From the NCBI GenBank assembly GCA_963752225.1, contig CAVVXS010000009.1:620001-684000 (forward strand): 64,000 bases of DNA, read 5' to 3'. Both the position numbers and the translations under genes were made by a program. Positions 25,322 to 34,574 of the stretch are shown here, one piece after another. The notes under the pieces are model-generated. The model did not search any database. It had not been told where the DNA came from and saw nothing but the letters and a program-made list of their open reading frames with translations. Source of the DNA: JBBROS01 sp963752225 (GTDB lineage: Bacteria; Pseudomonadota; Alphaproteobacteria; Acetobacterales; Acetobacteraceae). Each line of letters begins with the position of its first letter. Within the stretch, counting starts at the first letter, position 1.

Positions 25322-26347
25322 TCACAGGATATCCTCGACCAGCTTGCCGGGCCGCAGCTCCTCGCCGAGCTGCTCGCGTGTGCACTGCTCGGGCGCCTTG
25401 TCCGGGCGCCAGCGCCGCAGCAGCGTGCCGTGGCGGAACCGCCCGTCGGTGACCTGGTCGTAGCTCACCTCGACCACCAGCTCGGGCCGCAGCCTCTCCC
25501 ACGCCGCCGACGCCTCGGTCGCCCACCGGCTCGGGCCGCCCGGCGCGTCGCCGGTGAAGCCGACCCCGCCCCGCAACGCCTCGAGCCGCTCCGTCAGCGC
25601 CGGCCGCTCCGCGTGGCTGATCGCCGAGGTGAACCCGACATGATCGAGCCGGCCCTCGGCATTGAACAAGCCCAGCAGCAACGAGCCGACCTGGCGCGTG
25701 TCGCGGGCATAACGGAACCCGCCCACCACGCAATCGGCACTCCGATGCGTCTTGACCTTCAGCATCGCCCGTTTGCCCGGCGCGTAGGGCGCGTCGCGCC
25801 GCTTGGCCACCACGCCGTCGAGCGCGCCGCCCGCCCGGTCGAGCCAACCCACCGCCTCCTGCCGGTCACCCGTCCAGGGCGACAAGCGCACCCGGTCCGC
25901 CCGCCCGAAGCCAGCCATGACGCCCTCCAACGCGGCCCGCCGGTCCGGCAGCACGGCATCCAGCAGCGACCCGGCGTCCCGCGTCGCCAGGCAGTCGAAC
26001 AGCACCAGCAAGGCCGGCGTCTCGGCGGCAAGCTTGCGGATCCGGCTGTCCGCCGGATGCACCCGGTCCTGCAGCGCGCCGAACGACAAGCTGTCCCCGC
26101 GCGGCACCATCAGCTCGCCATCGAGCACATACCCGTCCGGCCTGGCCCGCGCGAGCGCCTCGACCATTTCCGGGAAATAGCGGGACAGCGGCTTGCCCGA
26201 CTTGGCCCGCAGCTCGACCGCCCCGCCGGCCTTGAACGCGAGGCAGCGGAACCCGTCCCATTTCGGCTCGAACTGCCACTCCGCACCCTCCGGCAAGGCG
26301 GCGACGACCTTCGCCTCCATCGGCTGGGTGTCCAGCCCGAGCAGCAT
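25322..26347 (-). CDS. ATP-dependent DNA ligase, LigC-like
   Basis: A 341-residue ATP-dependent DNA ligase. Motif I is EPKWDGFR with the adenylated Lys29. Motif III-like VLFDCLA, motif IV DGVVAKRRD and motif V LKVKTHRSADCVVGG follow, then an OB-fold domain with RPELVVEVSYDQVTDGRFRHGTLLRRWRPDK, typical of LigC. It lacks the nuclease and polymerase domains of LigD. Its ATG abuts the ligD stop with no gap, so the two are read as one unit. LigC enzymes are associated with base-excision repair and end joining in bacteria that carry Ku or LigD. Confidence 0.94.
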   Translation of the reverse strand: MLLGLDTQPMEAKVVAALPEGAEWQFEPKWDGFRCLAFKAGGAVELRAKSGKPLSRYFPEMVEALARARPDGYVLDGELMVPRGDSLSFGALQDRVHPADSRIRKLAAETPALLVLFDCLATRDAGSLLDAVLPDRRAALEGVMAGFGRADRVRLSPWTGDRQEAVGWLDRAGGALDGVVAKRRDAPYAPGKRAMLKVKTHRSADCVVGGFRYARDTRQVGSLLLGLFNAEGRLDHVGFTSAISHAERPALTERLEALRGGVGFTGDAPGGPSRWATEASAAWERLRPELVVEVSYDQVTDGRFRHGTLLRRWRPDKAPEQCTREQLGEELRPGKLVEDIL

Positions 26348-29008
26348 CTACGCTGACAGCCGCTTCATCGCCGGCAGCAGCGGCCGCTCGGACTCGAAAT
26401 ACTCCGCCCACGCTTTGCTCTTGCCGAGCAGGCCCGGCACGCTGCGCACCGTGAACCGCTGCGGGTCGAGCCCGGCTTTCACCTGCGCCCAGGTCACCGG
26501 CATCGACACCGTCGCCCCCGCCCGTGCCCGCGGCGACAGCGGAGCGACCGCGGTCGCCAGGCTGTCGTTGCGCAGGTAATCGAGGTAGATCCGGCCGGTG
26601 CGCAGCTTCTTGGCCATGTTGACGACGTAACGGTCCGGCGCCGCCTCGGCCATCGCCCGGCACACGGCATGCGCGAACGCCTTGGTCTCGGCCCAGCTCG
26701 GATTGCCCTTGGCCGCGGCCGCCAGCGGCGTCACGACATGCAGCCCCTTGCCGCCCGTCGTCTTGCAGAACGCCACCAACCCCAGCGCCTCCAACCGCTC
26801 GCGCACCTCGCGCGCCGCCTCGATCACCCGGTCGAAGCCAACGTCCGGCCCGGGATCGAGATCGAACACCAGACGGCCGGGCACGTCGGGACGGAACGGT
26901 TCGCAATTCCACGGATGCAGCTCCAGCGCGGCCGTCTGCGCCACCGCCGCCAAGCCTTCGATGCGGTCGATCTCCAGATACGGCTTCCGGTCGCCCGCCA
27001 CCGAAACCAGCTCCAGCAGGTTGGACGCGCCCGGCATCGCATGGCGCTGAAAGAACGTCGGGCCGGCGAACCCGTCGGGCGCCCGGATGATGGAGCACGG
27101 ACGGCCCTTCAGATGCCGCAGCATCCACGGGCCGACCGCCTCGTAATAGCGCGCGAGGTCGAGCTTGGTGACCGCCGCCCCGTCATCGCCGGCCTGCGGC
27201 CACATCGGCTTCTCGGGGTGCGAGATGACGACCCCCAGCACCGCCGCCGGCCCGGCCTTCGCGCCCGCACGAGGGGGCGCCGGCTTCGGCGCCGGGGCCG
27301 CAATCGGCGTCTCGGCCGCTTCGGCCGGCGCCTCCGCCACCACCTCCTCGGCCGGCTTGTCCTCCCGCAGGCCCTTGAACGAGGCCTGCCGCACCTGCCC
27401 GGCCGAGGTCCAGCCGGCGAACTCCACCTCCGCCACCAGCTCCGGACGCACCCAATGGATCGTCGCGGCCGGCCGCGGCGCGCCGGGCCCGGTGAACGGG
27501 CTTTTCGGCGCCGCGATCGCCTCGAGCTTCGGCCGCAGCCTCGTCACCACCCCGGCGCCGAATCCGGTGCCGACCCGCCCCACATGGACGAAATGGTCGC
27601 CCCGGTGGACGCCCACGATCAACGACCGGAACTTGCCGCCCGTGTCGGTCCAGGCGCCGATTACCACCTCGTGCCCGCCCCGGCACTTCGCCTTGGTCCA
27701 CAGCTCGCCGCGCCCCGAAACATACGGCGCATGCGCCTGCTTCGAAACGATCCCCTCCAGCGACAGCTTGCACGCCGACCGCAGCACCGCGTCGCCGCCA
27801 GTTTCGAAATGGTCCACGTAACGCAGCACCGGGGCCGCCGCCCCGGCCAGTAGCGCGCGGAGCCGGTCCTTGCGCTCCGACAGCCGCAGCCGGCGCAAAT
27901 CCTCGCCGCCCGTATGCAGCAGGTCGAACGCGAACAGCACCAGCTGATCGGTGCGCCCGTCGGCGATCGCCGCTTGCAGCGCCGCGAAGTCGGGCGCGCC
28001 CGCCGGGTCGAGCGCCACGATCTCCCCATCGAGGATCGCATCCGGCAGCGTGGCGCAGGCCCGGGCGATGGCGCCGAACCGGTCCGTCCAGTCGAGCCCC
28101 TTGCGCGTGCGCACCACCGCCTGCCCGGCCTCGATGCGGACCTGCACGCGGTAGCCGTCGAACTTGATCTCGTGCAGCCAGCCCTCGCCCGCGGGCGGAC
28201 GCTCGACCGGGTGGCAAAGCTGCGGCTCGATGAACGCGGGCATCGCGGCCGCGGCCTTCGGCGTCGCCCGCGCCCGCTTGCGCGCCGGCTTCGCCGCCTC
28301 GCCCGCCCCCGCCGAAACCGCCTGCGGCGCCGGACCCGACGCCGGCGCCAGGCCCGCCTTCGAATCCCAAACGGCGTCCTTGGCCACGGCCAAGCCGCCC
28401 CCCGTCATGAACGGCTTCGGCGCCCGCCCCTGCCCCGCGGCGATCTCCGCCAGCGAGCGCCCGGACGCCACCGAGCGATCCTCGCCCAACACCGCCTCGC
28501 CCTCGCCATCCCGCGCATGCTCGTCGCGGTGCTTGATCAGCAGCCAGTTGACCCGCTTGCCCGACCACCCTTTCATCCGCACCAGCACCCAGCTGCCATG
28601 CAGGTGCTCGCCCTCGAGGGTGAACTTCAGGTCGCCCGACGCCAGCCCCTGCTCGGCCGTCATCCCCTCCGGCGCCCAATACCCGCGATCCCAAAGCTGC
28701 ACCGTGCCGCCGCCGTACTGCCCCTTCGGGATGGTCCCTTCGAAGTCGCCGTAATCGAGCGGATGGTCCTCCGTCTCGACCGCCAGCCGCTTGTCGTGCG
28801 GGTCGAGCGACGGGCCCCGCGTGACCGCCCAGGACTTGAACACGCCGTCGAGCTCCAGCCGCAGGTCGTAATGCAGCCGGGTTGCGTCATGCTTCTGGAT
28901 CACGAACCGCAGCCGCTCGGACGGACGCAGCGTGGCCGCCCCTTGCGGCTCGCTCGTCCGGTTGAAGTCGCGCTTGGATTGGTAGGCCGAGAGTTTGCTC
29001 ACCGTCAC
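26348..29008 (-). CDS. ligD: Multifunctional DNA ligase D (phosphoesterase-ligase-polymerase)
   Basis: LigD repairs double-strand breaks by non-homologous end joining with Ku. The 886-residue protein has all three domains in the Pseudomonas order. A 3'-phosphoesterase spans about residues 30-175 (QKHDATRLHYDLRLELDG, with HPLDYGDFEGTIPKGQYGGG). After an alanine/proline/lysine linker comes the ligase at about 255-560, with nucleophile Lys282 in IKFDGYR and the motif DGEIVALD. An archaeo-eukaryotic-primase-type polymerase spans about 595-886 (VISHPEKPMWP, VFDLDPGPDVGFDRV, TTGGKGLHV). The start is GTG 29008. No ku gene is in the window, so it is unlinked or just outside. The gene is directly followed by the LigC-like ligase. 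Confidence 0.96.
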   Translation of the reverse strand: MTVSKLSAYQSKRDFNRTSEPQGAATLRPSERLRFVIQKHDATRLHYDLRLELDGVFKSWAVTRGPSLDPHDKRLAVETEDHPLDYGDFEGTIPKGQYGGGTVQLWDRGYWAPEGMTAEQGLASGDLKFTLEGEHLHGSWVLVRMKGWSGKRVNWLLIKHRDEHARDGEGEAVLGEDRSVASGRSLAEIAAGQGRAPKPFMTGGGLAVAKDAVWDSKAGLAPASGPAPQAVSAGAGEAAKPARKRARATPKAAAAMPAFIEPQLCHPVERPPAGEGWLHEIKFDGYRVQVRIEAGQAVVRTRKGLDWTDRFGAIARACATLPDAILDGEIVALDPAGAPDFAALQAAIADGRTDQLVLFAFDLLHTGGEDLRRLRLSERKDRLRALLAGAAAPVLRYVDHFETGGDAVLRSACKLSLEGIVSKQAHAPYVSGRGELWTKAKCRGGHEVVIGAWTDTGGKFRSLIVGVHRGDHFVHVGRVGTGFGAGVVTRLRPKLEAIAAPKSPFTGPGAPRPAATIHWVRPELVAEVEFAGWTSAGQVRQASFKGLREDKPAEEVVAEAPAEAAETPIAAPAPKPAPPRAGAKAGPAAVLGVVISHPEKPMWPQAGDDGAAVTKLDLARYYEAVGPWMLRHLKGRPCSIIRAPDGFAGPTFFQRHAMPGASNLLELVSVAGDRKPYLEIDRIEGLAAVAQTAALELHPWNCEPFRPDVPGRLVFDLDPGPDVGFDRVIEAAREVRERLEALGLVAFCKTTGGKGLHVVTPLAAAAKGNPSWAETKAFAHAVCRAMAEAAPDRYVVNMAKKLRTGRIYLDYLRNDSLATAVAPLSPRARAGATVSMPVTWAQVKAGLDPQRFTVRSVPGLLGKSKAWAEYFESERPLLPAMKRLSA

Positions 29009-29110
29009 CCGCTCCCCGAGTTCACCTCTGATCGATCCCCGGCTCCGCGGTTGGGGGCTTCAGACAGATGGAAAGAGGGCGGAGGGGACGCCCCGCCCGC
29101 CAGAAGCCGC

Positions 29111-30205
29111 TCAAGGATGCAAGCTGAGCTTCTGCACCCGCCAGTTCAGCAGCTCGGCGACGAACAGCGTGTTCTCCGACGGGCACGCGATCTCGTGGAT
29201 CCAGCCGAACTGCCCTGGCTGCTTGCCGGCCCCGCCCAGCACGCCCAATACCTTCCCGTCCAGCGACAGCTTGTACACCCGGCCCGGATACGCGTCCGAC
29301 GCATACAGCACCTGGTTCGGCGGCGGCGTGATGCACAACGCCCACGGCGACCCGGCGACCATCGTCTGCGCCGTCCCCACCGGCGGGTTCTGATCCGGCT
29401 TGTTGCCGATCGCCGGCTTCGCGCTCGCGTCATACGGCACGTCGATCGTGATCTGCCGCAGCAGCTTGCCGTCCGTGTCGAACACCTGGATTCGCCGGTT
29501 GCCGCGGTCGGCCACATACACCTGATCCTGCGCATCGACCGCGATGCTGTGCGGCGTGTTGAGCTGGCCCGGCCCGCTGCCGGGGCTGCCGAACGACGCC
29601 AACCATTCCCCGCTCGGCGACACCTTCGCCACCCGCGCATTGATGTAGCCGTCGCTGATATAACCGTTGCCCCGGCTGTCCCAGGCGATGTCCGTCACCT
29701 GCCGGAACATCCCGTCCACCGGCGGCAACGGCGGCTTCGGGTGCTTCAACGGCTCGGTGTCCTCGTCCGACGCTTCCTGCTTGCGGCCGAACACCATCGT
29801 CACCCGGCCCTGCGGGTTGAACCGGATCACCTGGTCCGAGCCCTTATCCGTCACCCACACGTTGCCGCCCGTGTCGACCCGGACGGCATGCGCGAACGAC
29901 CACGCATACAGGTTCTTGCCGATCTCCCGGATGAACCCGCCATCCGGCCCGAACTCGAGCAGCTGCGCCGCCGCCGCCGCATACGCCGGCCCCGTCGTGC
30001 TGCCGCGCGAAAACACGAACACATGCCCCTGCGCGTTCACCGCGACCCCCGCCGCCTCGCCCAGATACAGGTTGTCCGGCATCTTCAGGAACTCGGCGTC
30101 GGCGTCGAACCGGATCTGCGGCACCCCCGGCGTTTGCGCGGCGGCCGGCCCCGCGGCGGCAGCGGCGGAGATCAAGGCAAGCGCGCCGGCCAGCGTGCGG
30201 ATCAT
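29111..30205 (-). CDS. Exported NHL-repeat beta-propeller protein
   Basis: A 364-residue periplasmic or secreted protein. The signal peptide is MIRTLAGALALISAAAAAGPAAAQ. NHL-type blades follow, each with a hydrophobic strand, a V.D..GNVWVTD-type turn and an RI..F strand; the clearest are HAVRVDTGGNVWVTDKGSDQVIRF and HSIAVDAQDQVYVADRGNRRIQVF. Six blades are likely. Similar proteins resemble the peptidylglycine alpha-amidating lyase fold, but the enzymatic residues cannot be judged here. The start ATG 30205 has GGAGG 8 bases upstream. It is monocistronic and divergent from the next gene. Ligand unknown. Confidence 0.85.
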   Translation of the reverse strand: MIRTLAGALALISAAAAAGPAAAQTPGVPQIRFDADAEFLKMPDNLYLGEAAGVAVNAQGHVFVFSRGSTTGPAYAAAAAQLLEFGPDGGFIREIGKNLYAWSFAHAVRVDTGGNVWVTDKGSDQVIRFNPQGRVTMVFGRKQEASDEDTEPLKHPKPPLPPVDGMFRQVTDIAWDSRGNGYISDGYINARVAKVSPSGEWLASFGSPGSGPGQLNTPHSIAVDAQDQVYVADRGNRRIQVFDTDGKLLRQITIDVPYDASAKPAIGNKPDQNPPVGTAQTMVAGSPWALCITPPPNQVLYASDAYPGRVYKLSLDGKVLGVLGGAGKQPGQFGWIHEIACPSENTLFVAELLNWRVQKLSLHP

Positions 30206-30314
30206 CGAACGTCCTCCAGGGTGGTCTTGTGCCCCGGATCAAGCCCCCGCCCCCGCCGGGCTGTCAACGCCACCCCGCCCTTGCACCGGCGCCCGCCCCG
30301 GCGGAGGATGCCGC

Positions 30315-30722
30315 ATGCCACCCTGGACCATTCTGGCCGCCGCCTGCCTCGCCTGCGGCCCGGCCCTGGCCCAAGCGCCGCCCGCGCCCACCGAGGTCGC
30401 CCTCGCCGACGCAATCCGCCTCGGCGCCCTCGCCACCTTGGCTCCCCTTTGCAACCTGCGCGACGAAGCCTGGTCCTTCGACCTCCGCCGCGCGACCGTC
30501 ATGGACACGACCGGCGCCCCGCACCCCGACGACGACACGCTCGGCGCCGCCCCCAACCACGACCTCGCCATCGCCGCCCTCTCCCACGCCGAAGCCGAGG
30601 CCCTCGAAACCTTCGCCGAAGCACCCCCCGCCACCACGTGCCTTCCCTTGACGGACGACCCCGACCTCCCCCGCGCCGACCACATCGTGCAGTCGTTCCG
30701 CGCCCTCAAACCGGCCAGCTGA
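30315..30722 (+). CDS. Exported hypothetical protein
   Basis: A 135-residue protein with a clean signal peptide (MPPWTILAAACLACGPALAQA) and a mature part of about 115 residues. That part has three cysteines or so, a pattern LGALATLAPLCNLRDEAWSFDLRRATV, and an acidic middle. GGAGG lies 7 bases before the ATG. It is divergent from the NHL gene. I do not recognise the family; resemblance is to small periplasmic proteins of acetic acid-type bacteria, which is only an impression. It probably is a real gene given the signal peptide and ribosome site. Confidence 0.7.
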   Translation: MPPWTILAAACLACGPALAQAPPAPTEVALADAIRLGALATLAPLCNLRDEAWSFDLRRATVMDTTGAPHPDDDTLGAAPNHDLAIAALSHAEAEALETFAEAPPATTCLPLTDDPDLPRADHIVQSFRALKPAS

Positions 30723-30846
30723 CCCGCCGCGGCCCGAGCCGGGCCGACCCCGGGGCCACCCTGGCTCTCGCGCCTCCGCTCACCCGAGGAGCCGCCGCCG
30801 CGTTTCGGCAACCGCTGCTACGGCCGTACTCCGTCGCCGGCGGCGG

Positions 30847-32631
30847 TTATCCCTTGCCGGGCAGCACGCTCGCGAGCACCTGGCGGGCGCTGTTCTTCAG
30901 CACGCTGCCGAGCTCGGGCTCGGATACCAGCATGGTGGTGAAGTTCTTCGCGTCCGTCAGCGTGATGTGCGGCGGCAACGGCGGGACGTTGGGGTCGGTG
31001 TAGATGTTGAGGATCACCGGCCGGTCGGCGGCCAGCGCCTCGTCCCAGGCGGCGCCGACCTGCTCGGGGTCGCGGCACACGATGCCCTTCAGGCCCAGCA
31101 GCTCGGCATAGGAGTGGTAGGCCATGTCGGGGATCGCCTGGGTCGACTCCGTCTTGCCGGCACCCAATTGCACCCGCTCCTCCCAGGTGACCTGGTTCAG
31201 GTCCTGGTTGTTCAGCACCATCACGATCAGCTTCGGGTTCGACCACTCCCGCCAGTATTTGGAGATGGTGATCATGACGTTGAGCCCGTTCATCTGCATC
31301 GCGCCGTCACCGATGAACGCGATCACCACCCGCTCCGGAAACGCCATCTTGGCCGCCATCGCGTAAGGCGTCGCGGCGCCGAGCGAGGCCAGGCTGCCGG
31401 ACAGCGAGCCCATCATGCCGCGCCGCATCTTGATGTCGCGGCCATACCAGTTGGCGACCGAGCCGCTGTCGCCAGTCATGATGCAGTTCTCCGGCAGCCG
31501 CTTCGACAGCTCCCAGAACACGCGTTGCGGGTTGATCGGGTCGGCCGGTGTCATGGCCCGGTCTTCCAGCGTCTTCCACCATGACGTGATGTCGCGCTCG
31601 ATGCCGTGCCGCCAATGATCGGCCTTCTTCTGCTCCAGCATCGGCAGCAAGGCGCGCAACGTCACCGCGCTGTCGCCGACCATGTTGATCTCCATCGGAT
31701 AGCGCAGGCTCAGCATGGTGCCGTCGATGTCGATCTGCACGCCGCGGGCGGAGCCGGGCTTTGGCAGGAACTCGCTGTACGGGAAGGACGAGCCGACCAC
31801 CAGCAAGGTGTCGCAGCCCTGCATCATGCCCCAGGACGGCTTCGTGCCGAGCAGCCCGATGCCGCCGGTGACGAACGGCAGATCGTCCGGCACCGCCGCC
31901 TTGCCGAGCAACGCCTTGGCCACCCCCGCCTGCAGCTTTTCCGCGACCGCGATCACCTCGTCCGTCGCGCGCAGGGCGCCGGCGCCGACCAGCATCGCGA
32001 CCTTCCGGCCAGCGTTGAGCACGTCCGCCGCCTGGCGCAGCAGCGCCTCGTTGGGCAGTTCCGCCGGGCCCGCATAGCCGACCCCGGTATGCGTAGTGCC
32101 GTGCTTGAGCGGCGGGTCCTCGTAGGCCAACCCTTGCAGGTCGTTGGGCAGGATCACGCACGTGACGGTGCGCCTGGTGCTGGCGATGCGCACCGCGCGG
32201 TCGATCAGGTGCCGGACCTGCGACGGCACGCTGGCCATCGCCACATAGTCGGCGGCGACGTCCTTGAACAGCGATTGCAGGTCCACTTCCTGCTGGTAGT
32301 GCGCGCCGATCGCCGAACGCGCCTGCTGCCCAACGATCGCGACCACCGGCACGTGGTCCATCTTGGCGTCGTACAACCCATTCAGCAGGTGGATCGCGCC
32401 CGGCCCCGAGGTCGCATAGCAAAGTCCGACCTCGCCGGTGAACTTGGCATGCGCGGACGCCATGAAGGCGGCCATCTCCTCGTGCCGCACCTGGACGTAT
32501 TGCATGTGGTCCTTGGCGTGCTCGAGCGCGACGTCGAGGCCGCCGACGCCGTCACCGGGGTAGCCATAGACGCGCTTGAGCCCCCACTCGTTCAGGCGAC
32601 GCCAAACGAAGTCGCTCACGTTCATAGCCAT
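30847..32631 (-). CDS. Thiamine-diphosphate enzyme, pyruvate oxidase/dehydrogenase (PoxB)-like
   Basis: A ThDP-dependent oxidase or decarboxylase of 594 residues. The activating glutamate lies in VRHEEMAAFMASAHAKFTG. The ThDP/Mg motif is GDGAMQMNGLN...NNQDLN in the C-terminal domain, and a central FAD/nucleotide-type domain lies between. The WYGRDIKMRRGMMGSLSGSLASLG region resembles PoxB-type pyruvate dehydrogenases (quinone). The C-terminal ends without a long membrane-binding tail, so the PoxB assignment is tentative; an acetolactate-synthase-like role is the alternative. ATG 32631 has GGGAG 7 bases upstream and a good N-terminus MNVSDFVWRRLNEWG; an upstream codon at 32706 is not needed. 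Confidence 0.85.
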   Translation of the reverse strand: MAMNVSDFVWRRLNEWGLKRVYGYPGDGVGGLDVALEHAKDHMQYVQVRHEEMAAFMASAHAKFTGEVGLCYATSGPGAIHLLNGLYDAKMDHVPVVAIVGQQARSAIGAHYQQEVDLQSLFKDVAADYVAMASVPSQVRHLIDRAVRIASTRRTVTCVILPNDLQGLAYEDPPLKHGTTHTGVGYAGPAELPNEALLRQAADVLNAGRKVAMLVGAGALRATDEVIAVAEKLQAGVAKALLGKAAVPDDLPFVTGGIGLLGTKPSWGMMQGCDTLLVVGSSFPYSEFLPKPGSARGVQIDIDGTMLSLRYPMEINMVGDSAVTLRALLPMLEQKKADHWRHGIERDITSWWKTLEDRAMTPADPINPQRVFWELSKRLPENCIMTGDSGSVANWYGRDIKMRRGMMGSLSGSLASLGAATPYAMAAKMAFPERVVIAFIGDGAMQMNGLNVMITISKYWREWSNPKLIVMVLNNQDLNQVTWEERVQLGAGKTESTQAIPDMAYHSYAELLGLKGIVCRDPEQVGAAWDEALAADRPVILNIYTDPNVPPLPPHITLTDAKNFTTMLVSEPELGSVLKNSARQVLASVLPGKG

Positions 32632-32846
32632 TGTACAGCTCCCGCAACCTCGGCGAGAACGGTGGGCCTGCGACGCTGTTCCGCCATCCCGATCCGAACC
32701 AAGCATCTGTGAAGCCGGGCGCGAAAGCCGGCCGGCCGCGTGACCCGTCAGTCAGATCTTGGCCACTCCCTGGATGTCGAATTCCCGCTCGATGCGCGTG
32801 GCGCACGCACGGTGGGTTGCAGTCCTTCCTCGATCGGGCTCAAACC

Positions 32847-34559
32847 CTAGCCGGCTCGCCATCTCCGTTCCGCCTCGTCCCAGGCCGCCAGCGGCTGCAG
32901 GTCCGGCACCCAGGCGAGGCCCGTTTTCGCGTCCGACGACACCGCCTCCGGCGTCACGACCACGTCGAGCAGCGCCGGCCGGTTGGCGAGCGCACGCTCG
33001 ATCGCCGGCGCAAGCTGCGCCTCGGTCTCGACCCGCTCGCCGTGCATGCCGAACGCGCGCGCCATTGCGGCGTGGTCGCTGGATTGCAGCCTGGTGCCGA
33101 CCACCTTGCCGTGGGTCACGGTCTGGTCGTGCACCTCGATCTGCCAGGCGGCGTTGTTGGCCACCACGATCAGCACCGGCGCCCGGTGCCGGACCGCCGT
33201 GTCGATCTCGATCGCGTTGAAGCCGAAGGCGCCGTCCCCGGTCGCCACCACCACCGTCCGCTCCGGAAATGCCAGGCTCGCGGCAATCCCGTATGGCACG
33301 CCGACGCCGATGCAGCCGAACGGCCCGGGGTCCAGCATCGCCGGCGCCGTCAGGCCGATACGGGCGAAGCTGAGGAAGTCGCCACCATCCGTGACCACGA
33401 TCGCATCCGGCCCCATCGCCTCCTGCAGTGCGGCCAGGACCCGGTTGGGATGCAGCTTTCCGTCGGCGCCGGGCGGCGCGTTGGCCATGGTTTGGCGCAG
33501 CTTGCCGGCGCGCGCCTCGTGGCCCGCGCGCAATTTCGCCGCCCAGGCGCGATCGACTGCGGACGGGCGGTTGCCGGCGGTCTCGACCAACGCCCGCAAC
33601 GCCTCCTTCGGCGACGCGAGCAGCTCGGCGGCGCCGCGCCGGTTGTCCCGCAGCTCGGCCGCGATGTCGGCGATGCGCACGAACTGCGCCGCGCCGAACA
33701 CCGCCGGCGACCCGTACGCGAGCTGGAAATCGAGCCGGCGGCCGACCGTCAGCACGACGTCGGCGTCGCCCATCACCGCCCCGCGCATGGCGCCGACGGC
33801 CGACGGGTGCGAGTCCGGCACCAGGCCGCGGCTCTCGCCGGTGTCGAGGTAGACCGCGCCGAGCCGATCCAGCAGCGCCAGCAGCTCCGGCCCGGCGCCG
33901 CGCGCCCCGCGCCCGGAGATCACCAGCACCCGGCGCGCCGACCACAGCAGCTCGACGGCCGCGGCCACCTGCGCCGGGTCCGGCAGGGGCGCCTGGCGCG
34001 GCTTGGGCCGCATGTGCTCGTCCAGCTGCAAAGCGTGCGGCACCGGGCTGCGCAGCGTGTCGACGGGGAAGTCGATGTAGGACGGGCCGGGCTCGCCGCC
34101 CTCGCCGAAGGCGCGCGCGATCGCCTCGTCGAGCTCGGCTAGCGCCAGCGTCGGCTCACGCACGGTCCGGGCATAGCGGGTGATGGTGCGGACCAGATGC
34201 GTGTGGTCGAGGTCCTGCAGCCCGCCGCGGTTCTCCTGCGGCCGCGGGTTGGTGCCGGCCAGCACGAGCACCGGGACGCGCGACACGTGGGCGTTGGCAA
34301 TCCCGGTCATCGCGTTGGTCACGCCCGGCCCGGCCGTCACCAGCGCCACGCCGAGCTCACCGGTCAGCTCGGCATGCGCGTGCGCCATGTGCACCGCCGC
34401 CCGCTCGTCGCGCACGTCGACGAGGCGGATGCCATGCGCGTCGAGCCGCATCCAGATCGGCATGATGTGGCCGCCGCACAGGCCGAACACGCGCGACACG
34501 CCGCGGGCCACGAGCAGCCGGGCGATCAGGTCGGCAACGCTGTCGGGAGCTGGTTTCAT
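32847..34559 (-). CDS. ThDP-dependent enzyme, oxalyl-CoA decarboxylase / 2-hydroxyacyl-CoA lyase-like
   Basis: A 570-residue ThDP enzyme. The glutamate region is VRDERAAVHMAHAHAELTG and the cofactor motif is GDGAFGFNAIEIDTAVRHRAPVLIVVANNAAW. The phrase GAFGFNAIEI resembles the oxalyl-CoA decarboxylase/2-hydroxyacyl-CoA lyase branch more than acetolactate synthase, but residue-level proof of the CoA site is lacking. It is followed upstream in transcription by an acyl-CoA synthetase gene ending 15 bp before its start, which fits a CoA-thioester substrate made by that enzyme. Alternative: a generic acetolactate-synthase-like decarboxylase. Confidence 0.75.
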   Translation of the reverse strand: MKPAPDSVADLIARLLVARGVSRVFGLCGGHIMPIWMRLDAHGIRLVDVRDERAAVHMAHAHAELTGELGVALVTAGPGVTNAMTGIANAHVSRVPVLVLAGTNPRPQENRGGLQDLDHTHLVRTITRYARTVREPTLALAELDEAIARAFGEGGEPGPSYIDFPVDTLRSPVPHALQLDEHMRPKPRQAPLPDPAQVAAAVELLWSARRVLVISGRGARGAGPELLALLDRLGAVYLDTGESRGLVPDSHPSAVGAMRGAVMGDADVVLTVGRRLDFQLAYGSPAVFGAAQFVRIADIAAELRDNRRGAAELLASPKEALRALVETAGNRPSAVDRAWAAKLRAGHEARAGKLRQTMANAPPGADGKLHPNRVLAALQEAMGPDAIVVTDGGDFLSFARIGLTAPAMLDPGPFGCIGVGVPYGIAASLAFPERTVVVATGDGAFGFNAIEIDTAVRHRAPVLIVVANNAAWQIEVHDQTVTHGKVVGTRLQSSDHAAMARAFGMHGERVETEAQLAPAIERALANRPALLDVVVTPEAVSSDAKTGLAWVPDLQPLAAWDEAERRWRAG

Positions 34560-34574
34560 CGAGCGGTTCCCCTG

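Noticed and set aside
27914..31003. 1029-codon plus-strand open frame opposite ligD and the NHL gene
   Set aside because: It spans several real genes on the other strand and shows only the arginine-rich composition of a shadow frame.
32752..32846. Short minus-strand peptide ...TRIEREFDIQGVAKI before a stop, upstream of the PoxB-like gene
   Set aside because: It looked like a possible gene tail but has no upstream body in frame that resembles any family; the frame runs through the neighbouring ThDP gene out of phase.
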